DNA of 64,000 nt, taken from NCBI RefSeq assembly GCF_900491745.1, contig NZ_UETR01000002.1, forward strand, positions 372,001 to 436,000. Direction: 5' to 3'. Made by a program: the position numbers and the translations under genes. The stretch is from Amarolinea aalborgensis. GTDB taxonomy: Bacteria; Chloroflexota; Anaerolineae; SSC4; Amarolineaceae. Numbering within the stretch: the stretch's first letter is position 1; each line of letters starts with the position of its first letter. Below the pieces are notes generated by a model. It worked only from the letters and a program-made list of their open reading frames with translations. It was not told the origin of the DNA and did no database searches. Positions 16,411-25,546 of this stretch are shown piece after piece.

Positions 16411-17262
16411 ATGAGCACACAGAATGTACGCACACTCGGCGCGCAGGAAACGCGCTTGCTCAACACGCTGAGCGCAGCGGGCAAGGCGGTATTTACGGTT
16501 GAGGATGCTCAAGCCGCGGGCGATGGAAAGGTTGCTAACCTGCCGCGGCTTCTCTCGCATTTGACCCGCAAACGCTGGCTGCTGCGGCTGGAGCGCGGCA
16601 AGTATCTGATCCTGCCCCTGTCGGCCGGCATGGAGGGCCTATACACGGCGCATGAGTTCGTGTTGGCGAGCCGCCTGGTCGAACCCTACGCCATCGGCTA
16701 CTGGTCGGCGCTGCATTACGACGGTTTTACAGAGCAGGTGCCCCAGACGGTGATGGTCATCAGTCCGGCGCGGCGGCGGGACGTGTCGGTCGAGGAGCTT
16801 GGTTTCCACTGCCATTTCGTAACGATCGCCGCAGAACGCTTCTTCGGCGTGGTCACGGTGCTAGTGGATGATCAGCCCGTCGTCATGACCGACCCGGCGC
16901 GCACCGTCCTTGATTGCCTGGATCGCCCCGATCTGTGTGGCGGCATGGTCGAGGCCGCCAAGGGCCTCTATGGTTATGCCCAGCGACTCGATGCGCAACC
17001 CGCGCAGTTGACCGCGTACGCCGGTCGCCTGGGCAACCAGGCGATCCTCAAACGCTTGGGCTATCTGGCCGAGCAGTTCGATCTGGCTGCGCGATTTCCC
17101 AACGCGGGGTGGTCGGATGCCATAGCGGCTTGGCGCCGCGATCTCTCGGCCGGTTTTGTCCGCCTCGATCCCCGTCTGCCAGCCGCGGGACCGTATGACC
17201 GTGCCTGGTGGCTGCGATTGAATGTGCCGACCTCTCATCTCGTCTCGTGGATGGACACATGA
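16411..17262 (+). CDS. AbiEi-type antitoxin / transcriptional regulator
   Basis: A 283-residue protein of the type IV toxin-antitoxin antitoxin family AbiEi. An N-terminal winged-helix region (TLSAAGKAVFTVEDAQ...LPRLLSHLTRKRWLLRLERGKY) binds DNA. The C-terminal part carries the characteristic EPYAIGYWSALHYDGFTEQ, PQTVMVIS and MTDPARTVLDCLD. The stop TGA overlaps the ATG of the next gene (ATGA), the usual arrangement for AbiEi-AbiEii. In this family the antitoxin represses its own promoter and antagonises the toxin without tight complex formation. Confidence 0.9.
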   Translation: MSTQNVRTLGAQETRLLNTLSAAGKAVFTVEDAQAAGDGKVANLPRLLSHLTRKRWLLRLERGKYLILPLSAGMEGLYTAHEFVLASRLVEPYAIGYWSALHYDGFTEQVPQTVMVISPARRRDVSVEELGFHCHFVTIAAERFFGVVTVLVDDQPVVMTDPARTVLDCLDRPDLCGGMVEAAKGLYGYAQRLDAQPAQLTAYAGRLGNQAILKRLGYLAEQFDLAARFPNAGWSDAIAAWRRDLSAGFVRLDPRLPAAGPYDRAWWLRLNVPTSHLVSWMDT

Positions 17263-18023
17263 TGGTTAGCCGCGACGAGCTGCGGCGCATGGCCGCGCGG
17301 CGCAAGCTCAACCTGGGTTTGCTCGAGAAAGAATATGTGCTTGACCTGGTGCTGCGATCGCTCAGCGCCCACGAAGAACTGCGCCAGGTGCTGGTGCTGA
17401 AGGGCGGCACGGCTTTGCACAAGTTTTACGTTGGCACGCGGCTGTCCCTCGATTTGGACTTCACGGCCATCCGGCCGGTGACCGTCGAAGAGTTGCGGCC
17501 TGCCATCGAAGTTGCCGATATTGGGGCGGTGATTGCAGAGCACAGGGTATTTCATGATGCTTTGACCGTAAGCCGGCTGCGCTACTTTGGGCCGCTGCGC
17601 TATGTCAACTCCATCAAGCTCGATTTTAGCTTTCGCGAGCCGGTGCTTCTGCTGCCGTCTGAGTTGATGGCCGCATCCCCTTACGGCGTTCCCTTTCCTG
17701 TTCGTGTCATGCAGGTGACGGAGATCGCTGCTGAAAAGCTGCGAGCGCTCTCCATGCGCCATGCGCCGCGCGATGTGTACGATTTGTGGATCATCGCCAC
17801 ACACCATTTGGCAACGGCTTCCCAAACAGCCCCACTGGTGCCCCGCAAGCTGCAGACGGTGGGGCTTGCTCTCGATCTGGTGGCTATCACAGGTCATCTG
17901 ACGGCTGTGGAACCAACCTGGGAGACCGACCTTGCTCCCTTGATGGATGATGTTCCTGAGTATTCTCAGGTAAGAAATGTTTTGGACCCCTGGCTGCAGG
18001 AGCTCTTCGACCAGATTCTGTGA
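17259..18023 (+). CDS. AbiEii-type nucleotidyltransferase toxin
   Basis: A 254-residue protein of the AbiEii/AbiGii nucleotidyltransferase family. The signature VLKGGTALHKFY...TRLSLDLDFTA gives the GG-T and D-x-D active-site pattern. The downstream motif VTEIAAEKLRALSMRHAPRDVYDLW, with AAEKL and RDVYDLW, is typical. It starts within the AbiEi stop codon, by a four-base overlap. Such toxins modify RNA (tRNA in studied cases) and can act in abortive phage defence; that function is inferred from family. Confidence 0.9.
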   Translation: MMVSRDELRRMAARRKLNLGLLEKEYVLDLVLRSLSAHEELRQVLVLKGGTALHKFYVGTRLSLDLDFTAIRPVTVEELRPAIEVADIGAVIAEHRVFHDALTVSRLRYFGPLRYVNSIKLDFSFREPVLLLPSELMAASPYGVPFPVRVMQVTEIAAEKLRALSMRHAPRDVYDLWIIATHHLATASQTAPLVPRKLQTVGLALDLVAITGHLTAVEPTWETDLAPLMDDVPEYSQVRNVLDPWLQELFDQIL

Positions 18024-18091
18024 ACGTCTCCGCTGGTGCTGTCTGGCGATCAAAAACGCCCGTTGGACAAGAGAGCGTCATTCCGAATTCA

Positions 18092-18994
18092 TCATTCAGC
18101 ATTCCTTTTCTCCCTCGGCCGCAGGAGCAGCACCGCGCTGATGATCGCGACCCCGCCCAGGATTTGCAGCAGGGTGAGCCGTTCGCCCAGCAGCAGATAG
18201 GCCAGGACGCCGGCGATGACCGGCTCCAGGGTGGCGACGACGCTGGCGACGCTGACCGGCACCCAACGCACGCCGAGCGAATAGGTCAGCGCGCCGCCCA
18301 GCGTGGGAATGACGGCCATGGCCAGCAGCCAGGGCCAGCTTGGCGGCAGCGCGAGCGGGCTGGCGAGTTGGCTGGCCGGCGCCAAGAGCAGAAAACAGGC
18401 CGCGCCGATCAGCAGCGCGTACGTTTGCACAGTCCAGGCTGAGTAGCGGGCCACCGCCACCTTGTTGAAGACGCTCCAGAGTCCGTAGCCGAGGCCGGCG
18501 CCCAGTCCGGCCAAAACCCCCAGGCCGTTCAGCCGCAGGTGGCTCACATCGTACAGGCCGGTCACCAGCACCGAGCCGATCAGCGTCAGCGCGAGGGCGA
18601 TGAGCAGGCGCCGGTGCATGGTCTCGCCCAGCCAGCGCCAGGCAATCAGCCCCACCCAGGCCGGCGCGGTGTAGAGCAGCACCGCGGCCACCGCCACGCC
18701 CACCAGGTCAATGGCGTACGCGTAGGCGACAAAGAAACCGGCCACGCCGAACACCCCGTAGGCCGTGAGCAGCGGCAGGTCGTGCCGGTTGACCGCCAGC
18801 AGCCGCGGTTGGCGCAGCGCCAGCACGATCAGCAGGAGCAGGCCGGCCAGCATGCTGCGGTACGACGCCACCGTGAGCGGGGACAGGCCAAAGCGGTCAA
18901 TCAGCACCTTGTAGAACAGGCCGAGCGTGCCCCACAGCGCCGCGGCCGTCAGCACCAGCGCGTAGCCCCGCGCCTGGGATGAGCTGTTTGACAT
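18092..18994 (-). CDS. EamA/DMT-family transporter
   Basis: A 300-residue integral membrane protein with about ten hydrophobic helices arranged as two EamA repeats. The second repeat begins near GLGAGLGYGLWSVFNKVAV, and the protein ends LGERLTLLQILGGVAIISAVLLL, a standard EamA ending. The start at 18994 has GGAGG five bases upstream; the open frame upstream of it lacks family similarity. Substrate cannot be told from sequence; drug/metabolite export is typical of the superfamily. It is transcribed away from the gene at 19307. Confidence 0.9.
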   Translation of the reverse strand: MSNSSSQARGYALVLTAAALWGTLGLFYKVLIDRFGLSPLTVASYRSMLAGLLLLIVLALRQPRLLAVNRHDLPLLTAYGVFGVAGFFVAYAYAIDLVGVAVAAVLLYTAPAWVGLIAWRWLGETMHRRLLIALALTLIGSVLVTGLYDVSHLRLNGLGVLAGLGAGLGYGLWSVFNKVAVARYSAWTVQTYALLIGAACFLLLAPASQLASPLALPPSWPWLLAMAVIPTLGGALTYSLGVRWVPVSVASVVATLEPVIAGVLAYLLLGERLTLLQILGGVAIISAVLLLRPREKRNAE

Positions 18995-19099
18995 AATCCT
19001 CCAGGTCCGATCGGTTCGAAGCCAACGGCGTACATGGTAATGCAGACTGGTGATTGGGGCAAACCGGGCGAAAAGCCGCCGAATGAATTCGGGCCGCAA

Positions 19100-19174
19100 G
19101 GGCGTGCCGCCGCCAGGTCGGCCTAGCGCCGACCGGCATTGCGCCCACCCAGGTGGGCGCCCGGCGGCACGCCC
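19100..19174. other. Cloverleaf-like nested inverted repeats
   Basis: A 12-bp perfect outer stem, GGGCGTGCCGCC (19100-19111) with GGCGGCACGCCC (19163-19174), encloses two inner hairpins. These are GGTCGGC/GCCGACC (19116-19122, 19128-19134) and GCGCCCACC/GGTGGGCGC (19141-19149, 19152-19160). Together they can form a three-way junction. It lies in the spacer between the divergent EamA gene and the gene at 19307. No known RNA family is recognised. Confidence 0.75.
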
Positions 19175-19306
19175 ATCAGGCGCGATTTCAATCGCTCTGC
19201 TGCGGCCGCGATTTCAACCCCCGGTGACGTTCGCCAGCGCCGTTCGTCTGAAGGGGAGACGATGGGGCGGCTTGAGATGCGCCCCGGGTCAGGGAGAGGT
19301 GAAGAC

Positions 19307-19552
19307 ATGGACAATAGCCACCCGTCAGAAGCCGATGAGATGACGCCAGCTGTTTCGGAACCGGCGGCCGAGGCCGAGGAAAGCGACCCCGGTGCGTGGC
19401 TTTTTGCCCTGACGCCCGAGGCCTTTGGCCAATTGAGCGCCAGCTATGCCGAACTGCACGAATCGGACGCCGACTCGCCCCTGGCCGGACTGCTGGCCGC
19501 ATGGCTGCAGATCGAGCGCAGCAAACAATCGTTGATGGAGCTTTTCGCATGA
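19307..19552 (+). CDS. Small acidic unknown protein
   Basis: An 81-residue acidic protein with no recognised domain. The N-terminal half is Glu/Ala/Ser-rich (SEPAAEAEESDPGAW) and the C-terminal half is probably helical (SPLAGLLAAWLQIERSKQSL). ATG 19307 is chosen for the AGGGAGAGGTG just upstream; an in-frame ATG at 19262 is an alternative. Its stop overlaps the start of the next gene by ATGA, implying translational coupling with the SDR-type gene. Confidence 0.6.
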   Translation: MDNSHPSEADEMTPAVSEPAAEAEESDPGAWLFALTPEAFGQLSASYAELHESDADSPLAGLLAAWLQIERSKQSLMELFA

Positions 19553-21049
19553 CAACGCAGCATCTGTTGGTCACCGGCGCCACCGGCTATGTCGGCGGCC
19601 GCCTGATTCCTCTCCTCCTCGAAGCCGGGCACCAGGTGCGCGTGTTGGTGCGCGACCCTGCGCGCTTGCAGGGCCGGCCGTGGCTGGCGCAGGTGGAGGT
19701 GGTGCAGGGCGATGTGCTGCAGGCGCACACCTTGCCCGCGGCCATGACGGGGATCAGCGCCGCGTACTACCTGGTGCACAGCATGAGCGACAGCGCCGAT
19801 TTCCATCAGCGGGACATCACTGCGGCGCGTAACTTTGCCCTGGCGGCCAAAGCCGCCGGCGTGCCGCGCCTCATCTATCTAGGCGGCCTGGGCGATTCCG
19901 CGGCTGACCTCTCGCCGCATCTGCGCTCACGCCAGGCCACCGGCGACGCCCTACGCGCGGCCTGCGCGTCGCCCGATCAATCCCCGGCCACTACAACCGT
20001 GACCGAGTTTCGCGCGGCCGTCATCGTCGGTTCGGGCAGCCTCTCCTTCGAGATGATCCGCTACCTGACCGAGCGCGTGCCAATTATGATTTGCCCGCGC
20101 TGGGTCTACACACGCGTGCAGCCGATTGCGGTGCGCGATGTGCTCAGCTACCTGGTTTCTGCGCTCAGTGTGCCGGAGAGCGCCAATCGCATCCTGGAAA
20201 TTGGCGGCGCAGATGTGCTGACCTACGGCGAAATGATGACCGGCTATGCCCGCGCGCGCGGCCTCCGCCGTTGGCTGCTCCCCGTCCCCGTGCTGACCCC
20301 GCGCCTTTCCTCGTACTGGGTGCATTGGGTGACGCCCGTGCCCGCGGCGATTGCTCGCCCTTTGATTCAGGGACTGCGCAATGAGGTGATCGTGCATGAC
20401 GACAGCCCCCGTCGCCTCTTTCCCTCCATCCAGCCGCTGGACTACGCGACCGCCCTGCGCTTTGCCCTCGCCAAGTTGGACGCCGGGCAGGTGCAGACTT
20501 CGTGGAAAGACGCGTTGGTCAGCAGTCAAAACGATGGCGCGCCGGCGACCTTCACCGAGCAGGAAGGCATCTTCATCGAGCAGCGCCAGCAGATCGTGGA
20601 TGCGCCGCCGGCAGCCGTTTTTCGCACCTTCAGCGGCATCGGCGGCGAGCGCGGTTGGTTCTATGCCACTTGGGCCTGGGAACTGCGCGGCCTGGCCGAT
20701 CGCCTGATCGGCGGCGTGGGGTTGCGGCGCGGCCGGCGCCATCCCGATGACCTGCGTGTGGGCGACGCCCTCGATTTCTGGCGCGTCGAGGCGGTGGAGG
20801 CGCCGCGCCTGCTGCGCCTGCGCGCCGAGATGAAAGTTCCCGGCCTGGCTGCAGTTCGAGACGCAGCCGCAGCCCGACGGCCGTACGCGCCTGGTGCAGA
20901 CCGCCTTCTTTGCCTCGAAGGGCCTCTTTGGCCTGCTCTACTGGTATGCCCTCTATCCGCTGCACGGCTTAATTTTCTCTGGCATGATCCGCGAGATCGC
21001 GCGGCGCGCAGAAAAAGCCGCCGCGTCGGTGGTCACGACTCCGGCGTGA
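19549..21049 (+). pseudogene. NAD(P)-binding SDR / DUF2867 protein, frameshifted near 20845
   Basis: An atypical SDR of the NmrA/YtfG-like type: TGATGYVGGRLIPLLLEAG is the Rossmann glycine motif, and the later half (FIEQRQQIVDAPPAAVFRTF, GGERGWFYATWAWELRGLADRL) is a DUF2867 domain. Reading continues in frame to VPGLA at ~20848 and then shifts. The frame starting TGG at 20846 continues the domain (WLQFETQPQPDGRTRLVQ, then YALYPLHGLIFSGMIREIA) and stops at TGA 21047-21049. The local sequence GGCCTGGCTGCAG is consistent with loss of one CCTGG unit. In the unshifted frame the protein runs into the repeat array. It could be a real lesion or an assembly error. The final codons and stop lie inside the first hairpin of the array. 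Confidence 0.8.
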
Positions 21050-22240
21050 CGACGCTCTCCGCCGCGTGACATGCCCACACCGTAGGTCACGCCTCCGGCG
21101 TGACGACGCTGTCGGCCGCAGAGCCTGCTTCCCTCAACCAACGTCGTCCGGCCCGGAGGCCGGACCTACACATCGAGTAGGTCACGCCTCCGGCGTGACG
21201 ACGCTGTCTGCCGCAGAGTTCGCTTCCCTCAACCAACGTCGTCCGGCCAGGAGGCCGGACCTACATATCGAGTAGGTCACGGCTCCGGCGTGACGACGCT
21301 GTCTGCCGCAGAGCCTGCTTCCCTCAACCAACGTCGTCCGGCCATGAGGCCGGACCTACACATCCAGTAGGTCACGCCTCCGGCGTGACGACGCTCTCCG
21401 CCGCGTGACACGCCCAAGCCGCAGGTCACGCCTCCGGCGTGACGACGCCCTCCGCCGCGTGACACGCCCACAGCGTGGGTCACGCCTCCGACGTGACGAC
21501 GCTGTCTGTCGCAGAGTTCGCTTCCCTCAACCAACGTCGTCCGGCCAGGAGGCCGGACCTACACATCGAGTAGGTCACGCCTCCGACGTGACGACGCTGT
21601 CTGCCGCGTGACACGCCCAAGCCGTAGGTCACGGCTCCGGCGTGACGACGACCTCCGCCGCGTGACACGCCCAAGGGGTGACACGCCCAAGTCGTAGGTC
21701 ACGCCTCCGGCGTGACGACGCTGTCGGCCGCAGAGCCTGCTTCCCTCAACCAACGTCGTCCGGCCCGGAGGCCGGACCTACACATCGAGTAGGTCACGCC
21801 TCCGGCGTGACGACGCTCTCCGTCGCAGAGTTCGCTTCCCTCAACCAACGTCGTCCGGCCCGGAGGCCGGACCTACACATCCCGCAGGTCACGGCTCCGG
21901 CGTGACGACGCTCTCCGCCGCGTGACACGCCCAAGCCGTAGGTCACGGCTCCGGCGTGACGACGACCTCCGCCGCGTGACACGCCCAAGGGGTGACACGC
22001 CCAAGTCGTAGGTCACGCCTCCGGCGTGACGACGCTGTCGGCCGCAGAGCCTGCTTCCCTCAACCAACGTCGTCCGGCCCGGCCAGGAGGCCGAACCTAC
22101 GAAGCCAACGTCGTCCGGCCAGGAGGCCGGACCTACACATCGAGTAGGTCACGGCTCCGGCGTGACGACGCCGTCCGGCGCAGAGTTCGCTGCCTTCAAC
22201 CAACGTGGTCCGGCCAGGAGACCGGACCGACAGAGCCAGC
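21031..22240 (+). repeat. Composite palindromic repeat array (95-bp and 54-bp units)
   Basis: Fills most of the 1.28-kb gap before the MFS gene. About fifteen copies of hairpin A (GTCACGCC-TCC-GGCGTGAC and variants) and about nine of hairpin B (GTCCGGCC-AGGA-GGCCGGAC and variants) alternate. Long units repeat every 95 bp (starts 21082, 21177, 21272, 21367). Short units lacking hairpin B repeat every 54 bp (21367, 21421, 21475). A block of about 145 bp starting at 21624 recurs 314 bp later at 21938, so there is higher-order duplication. There are no unique spacers, so it is not a CRISPR array. Confidence 0.9.
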
Positions 22241-22331
22241 ATCATCCGCCGGTGACTCTCTCCTGTCTCCTTCCGTCTTACCTCCCGTAGCCACGCTGCG
22301 CTGCATGATTTATTTAAGAGGTGGATTGGTG

Positions 22332-23558
22332 ATGCAAAAGAGTCGTTTGACAACCATTTTTCTTGTTGTCCTCGTGGATATGCTCGGTTTCAGCTTGATA
22401 CTGCCCTTACTTCCCTACTACGCGGAGACGTTCGGCGCCACGCCCACTATCGTGGGACTGCTCGTGGCTTCCTACGCCGCGGCGCAGATGATTGGCGCGC
22501 CGCTCCTGGGACGTTTTTCCGACCGGTTCGGCCGCCGCCCCGTGCTCTTGATCAGCATTTTTGGCACGTTTGTCGGTTTTATTTTGCTCGGCGTTGGCGG
22601 CTCGCTCTTGATTCTGTTCATCAGCCGCATGCTGGATGGTCTGACCGGCGGCAACATCACCGTGGCGCAGGCTTACATCACCGATGTGACCGACGAGAAG
22701 AACCGCGCCAAGGGCCTGGGCATGATCGGCGCTGCGTTCGGTCTGGGCTTCATCCTGGGACCGGCCGCCGGCGGCCTGTTGAGCACCTACGGCTATGCCG
22801 TGCCTTCTTTTGTGGCCGCAGCACTGGCCCTCATCAACCTGGTGGCGGTCTTCTTCTTCTTGCCTGAGTCGCTGACCGCTGAGAAGCGCGCCGCGCTGAC
22901 CGCGCGCCCGCGCACCGCCTTCTCGCTGGCGTCGCTGATGACGGCGATGCGGCGACCGCGTGTCGGCCCCCTGCTGCACGTGCGTTTCTTCTTCGGCCTG
23001 GCCTTTGCCATCTTCCAATCGGTCTTTGCCCTCTACGCGCAGTATCGCTTGAACCTGGATGTACGCAGCACCAGTTTCATCCTGACCTACGTCGGCGTGC
23101 TTTCGGTAATCGTACAGGGCTTTGGCGTCGGCCGGCTGACCGGCCGTTTCAGCGACCGCAATCTGATCATGGGCAGCGTCAGCATCATGGCCGTTTCGCT
23201 GCTCGCCTGGGCCTTGACGCCCAACGTGCCAGTGCTGCTGCTGGTTCTGATCCCCACCGCGGTCTCTGGCGGCATCCTCAACACGGTGCTCAGCAGCGCG
23301 CTGACCAAGGCCGTTTATCCCGAGGAGATCGGCGGCACCCTGGGCCTGGCCGCATCGGTGGAGAGCGTCACGCGCGTGCTGGCGCCAACCGTCGGCGGCG
23401 TATTGCTGCAGCAGGCCGGGACCTGGGCGCCAGGCGCCTTTGGCGCGCTGATCATGGTCTGGGTCGTTTCCTTTACCTGGCGGCGCTTCGTCGTTAACCC
23501 GGACCCGCCGCTGCCGTCACGCGCCGTTCCTGTTGCCGTGCCGGTGACAAGCCACTAG
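22332..23558 (+). CDS. MFS transporter (TetA-like, 12-helix type)
   Basis: A 408-residue major facilitator protein. The first helices (TTIFLVVLVDMLGFSLILPLLPYY) and the loop 2-3 motif GRFSDRFGRRPVLLIS are classic for drug:H+ antiporters of the TetA/Bcr type. RMLDGLTGGNITVAQAYITDV and GMIGAAFGLGFILGPAAGG are the motif C region. ATG 22332 follows AGAGGTGG; an in-frame ATG at 22302 is possible. The gene follows the palindromic array directly, with no obvious promoter. Substrate unknown. Confidence 0.92.
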   Translation: MQKSRLTTIFLVVLVDMLGFSLILPLLPYYAETFGATPTIVGLLVASYAAAQMIGAPLLGRFSDRFGRRPVLLISIFGTFVGFILLGVGGSLLILFISRMLDGLTGGNITVAQAYITDVTDEKNRAKGLGMIGAAFGLGFILGPAAGGLLSTYGYAVPSFVAAALALINLVAVFFFLPESLTAEKRAALTARPRTAFSLASLMTAMRRPRVGPLLHVRFFFGLAFAIFQSVFALYAQYRLNLDVRSTSFILTYVGVLSVIVQGFGVGRLTGRFSDRNLIMGSVSIMAVSLLAWALTPNVPVLLLVLIPTAVSGGILNTVLSSALTKAVYPEEIGGTLGLAASVESVTRVLAPTVGGVLLQQAGTWAPGAFGALIMVWVVSFTWRRFVVNPDPPLPSRAVPVAVPVTSH

Positions 23559-23566
23559 CCATCGTG

Positions 23567-23592
23567 CGGGGAGCGCCTACGCGCGCTCCCCG
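23567..23592 (+). terminator. Hairpin terminator candidate after MFS gene
   Basis: Perfect 10-bp stem CGGGGAGCGC (23567-23576) / GCGCTCCCCG (23583-23592) with a 6-nt loop, 8 bp after the MFS stop. No T-tract follows, so termination efficiency is uncertain. Confidence 0.6.
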
Positions 23593-23612
23593 GCCATTCG
23601 CTGTGAGAGACC

Positions 23613-24350
23613 ATGAAAACAAAACGCTTACTTTGGCTAATTCCCCTTCTGCTGCTGATTCTGCTCGTGGGCGGATTCCTGGCCTGGACGACGCTGTTTG
23701 CCGCCGCGCCGATGCCTGAGGCTGTGGCCGAAATGCAGGCCAGCACGACGTTGGCCGGCAAGAATTGGCTGGTGTTTCAACCGGCCGCGGCCAACCCGAC
23801 TACCGGTTTGATTTTATACCCCGGCGGGCTGGTAGATGCCCGTGCGTACGCGCCGGCCGCACGTCAGATTGCCGAGGCCGGCTACCTGGTGGTAATCGTG
23901 CCCATGCCGCTCAAACTCGCTTTCTTCGACGCGGGTCGCGCCAGCGAGGTCATGCAGGCTTTCCCGTCCATCACGCACTGGGCCATTGGCGGCCATTCGC
24001 TGGGCGGCGCGATGGCCGCGCAGTACGCGTATCAACACCCAGATCAGGTGGCGGGTCTGGCGCTCTGGGCAGCCTACCCGGCCGCCAACAACAGCCTGGC
24101 CGACCGCGCCTTGCCCGTGGTCTCCATCTACGGCACGCGCGATGGCCTGGCAACCGGCGGCAAGATTGACGCCTCGCGGCCGCTGCTGCCTGCGAACACC
24201 CGTTTTGTCGCCATCGAAGGCGGCAATCACGCGCAGTTCGGCTGGTACGGCAAGCAATCAGGCGACAATGAGGCAACCATTCCACGCGAGGCGCAGCAGG
24301 CGCAAATCGTGGCCGCGACCGTGAGCTTGTTGAGCGAGGTTGCAAAGTAG
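23613..24350 (+). CDS. Membrane-anchored alpha/beta hydrolase
   Basis: A 245-residue protein with an N-terminal membrane helix (LLWLIPLLLLILLVGGFLAWTTLFA) and an alpha/beta-hydrolase fold. The nucleophile elbow GGHSLGGAMA is clear. The acid is probably the Asp in YGTRDGLAT, and the His lies in EGGNHAQFGWYG. The pattern LILYPGGLVDARAYAPAARQIAEAGYLVVIVPMP matches the abhydrolase_5 family. Its 3' end is four bases from the next hydrolase gene, so the two form an operon. Substrate unknown. Confidence 0.88.
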   Translation: MKTKRLLWLIPLLLLILLVGGFLAWTTLFAAAPMPEAVAEMQASTTLAGKNWLVFQPAAANPTTGLILYPGGLVDARAYAPAARQIAEAGYLVVIVPMPLKLAFFDAGRASEVMQAFPSITHWAIGGHSLGGAMAAQYAYQHPDQVAGLALWAAYPAANNSLADRALPVVSIYGTRDGLATGGKIDASRPLLPANTRFVAIEGGNHAQFGWYGKQSGDNEATIPREAQQAQIVAATVSLLSEVAK

Positions 24351-24354
24351 GCCG

Positions 24355-25323
24355 ATGAAACGCATCGCTCGTTCGGCGCTGATCGTCATCGGCATCCTGT
24401 TGGTCTTGATCCTGACCGTTCCGCTGTTGATTCCCGTACCGCCGCTGCCAGGATTGGTTCCACCGGAGCAGTTGGCCGATCCGGACAGTGAGTTCATCGA
24501 GGTGAATGGCCTGCGCCTGCACGTCAAGCGCAGCGGCCAGGCCGAGCCGGCGATGATTCTCCTGCACGGCTTTGGCTCGCACACGGAGAGCTGGCGCGCC
24601 GTGCGTCCGGGTCTCTCTGCGCTCAGCGCAGTCATCGCGTTCGACCGCCCCGCCTTTGGGTTGACCGAACGGCCGTTGACATGGACAGGCGTCAATCCGT
24701 ACGACCCCGACGCGCAGGTGGATCTGGTGATTGGGCTGATGGATCGGCTGGGCATCCAAAAGGCCATTCTGATCGGCAACTCGGCCGGCGGCACGATCAG
24801 CGCGCAGACGGCCCTGCGCTACCCGGATCGAGTCTCGGCGTTGGTCTTAGTGGACCCGGCCATCTACGCGGGCGGGGGCACGCCTGCCATCGTGCAGCCG
24901 CTGCTCAACTCGCCGCAGATGCGACACCTCGGGCCGCTCCTGGCGCGTTCACAGGCGAGTGGGATCAGCAATTTGCTGCCTTCGGCTTACCATGACCCGT
25001 CGAAGGTCACGCCGGAGATGCTGGCCCTGTACCAGCGCCCGCTCAAGATCGAAAACTGGGATCGGGCTTTCTACGAATACCTGGCGGCCAGCCGCATGTC
25101 CACCACCTTGGGCGACGATGTCAAACGCCTCAAGCTGCCGGTGCTCGTCGTGACCGGCGAGTTCGACACGTGGGTGCCGACGGAGCAGAGCATCCGCCTG
25201 GCAGGGGAAATCCCCGGCGCGCAGCTGGCTGTTCTTCCCAACTGCGGCCATGTGCCGCAGGAGGAATGCCCGCAGGATTTCATGCAGGCGGTCGCGCCGT
25301 TCGTGCAGGGGATTGCGCGCTGA
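24355..25323 (+). CDS. Alpha/beta hydrolase with N-terminal membrane anchor
   Basis: A 322-residue hydrolase with an N-terminal hydrophobic helix (SALIVIGILLVLILTVPLLI). Fold motifs are MILLHGFGSHTESWR (oxyanion region), IGNSAGGTISAQ with the nucleophile Ser, GEFDTWVP (acid) and NCGHVPQEECP (His). ATG 24355 directly follows the upstream hydrolase stop, and a five-residue longer frame start at 24340 lies inside that gene. It resembles the 2-hydroxymuconic semialdehyde hydrolase/haloperoxidase group; the reaction is not predictable. Confidence 0.9.
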   Translation: MKRIARSALIVIGILLVLILTVPLLIPVPPLPGLVPPEQLADPDSEFIEVNGLRLHVKRSGQAEPAMILLHGFGSHTESWRAVRPGLSALSAVIAFDRPAFGLTERPLTWTGVNPYDPDAQVDLVIGLMDRLGIQKAILIGNSAGGTISAQTALRYPDRVSALVLVDPAIYAGGGTPAIVQPLLNSPQMRHLGPLLARSQASGISNLLPSAYHDPSKVTPEMLALYQRPLKIENWDRAFYEYLAASRMSTTLGDDVKRLKLPVLVVTGEFDTWVPTEQSIRLAGEIPGAQLAVLPNCGHVPQEECPQDFMQAVAPFVQGIAR

Positions 25324-25443
25324 AACAGAGACTCCCCGCGACCGTTGACGGTCCGGCAAATGGATCGGATCGCGCCGCCTGTCACGCGATCCCCCGACTT
25401 GCCTCGTTGTGGCGCCAAAGCATGTTTTGTGGTAAACGACGCC

Positions 25444-25463
25444 GTCACGCCGGAGGCGTGACC
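25444..25463 (+). repeat. Solitary hairpin A copy
   Basis: GTCACGCCGGAGGCGTGACC is an isolated reverse-complement copy of hairpin A of the 21031-22240 array, in the 223-bp spacer before the CrtO-like gene. The rest of that spacer shows no gene. Confidence 0.8.
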
Positions 25464-25546
25464 TACTGCACGGGCGACGCATGCATCCATTGTGCAGTGG
25501 ATCGCCGCTTTGATGAAAACAACGCATCGTGAAAGGGCGTAGTACG

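Noticed and set aside
21066..22067. Several 60-85-residue open frames in the palindromic array
   Set aside because: They translate the repeat units on both strands and differ only with copy phase.
21031..22240. CRISPR array
   Set aside because: Regular palindromic repeats, but the intervening segments are also repeated and there are no unique spacers or cas genes.
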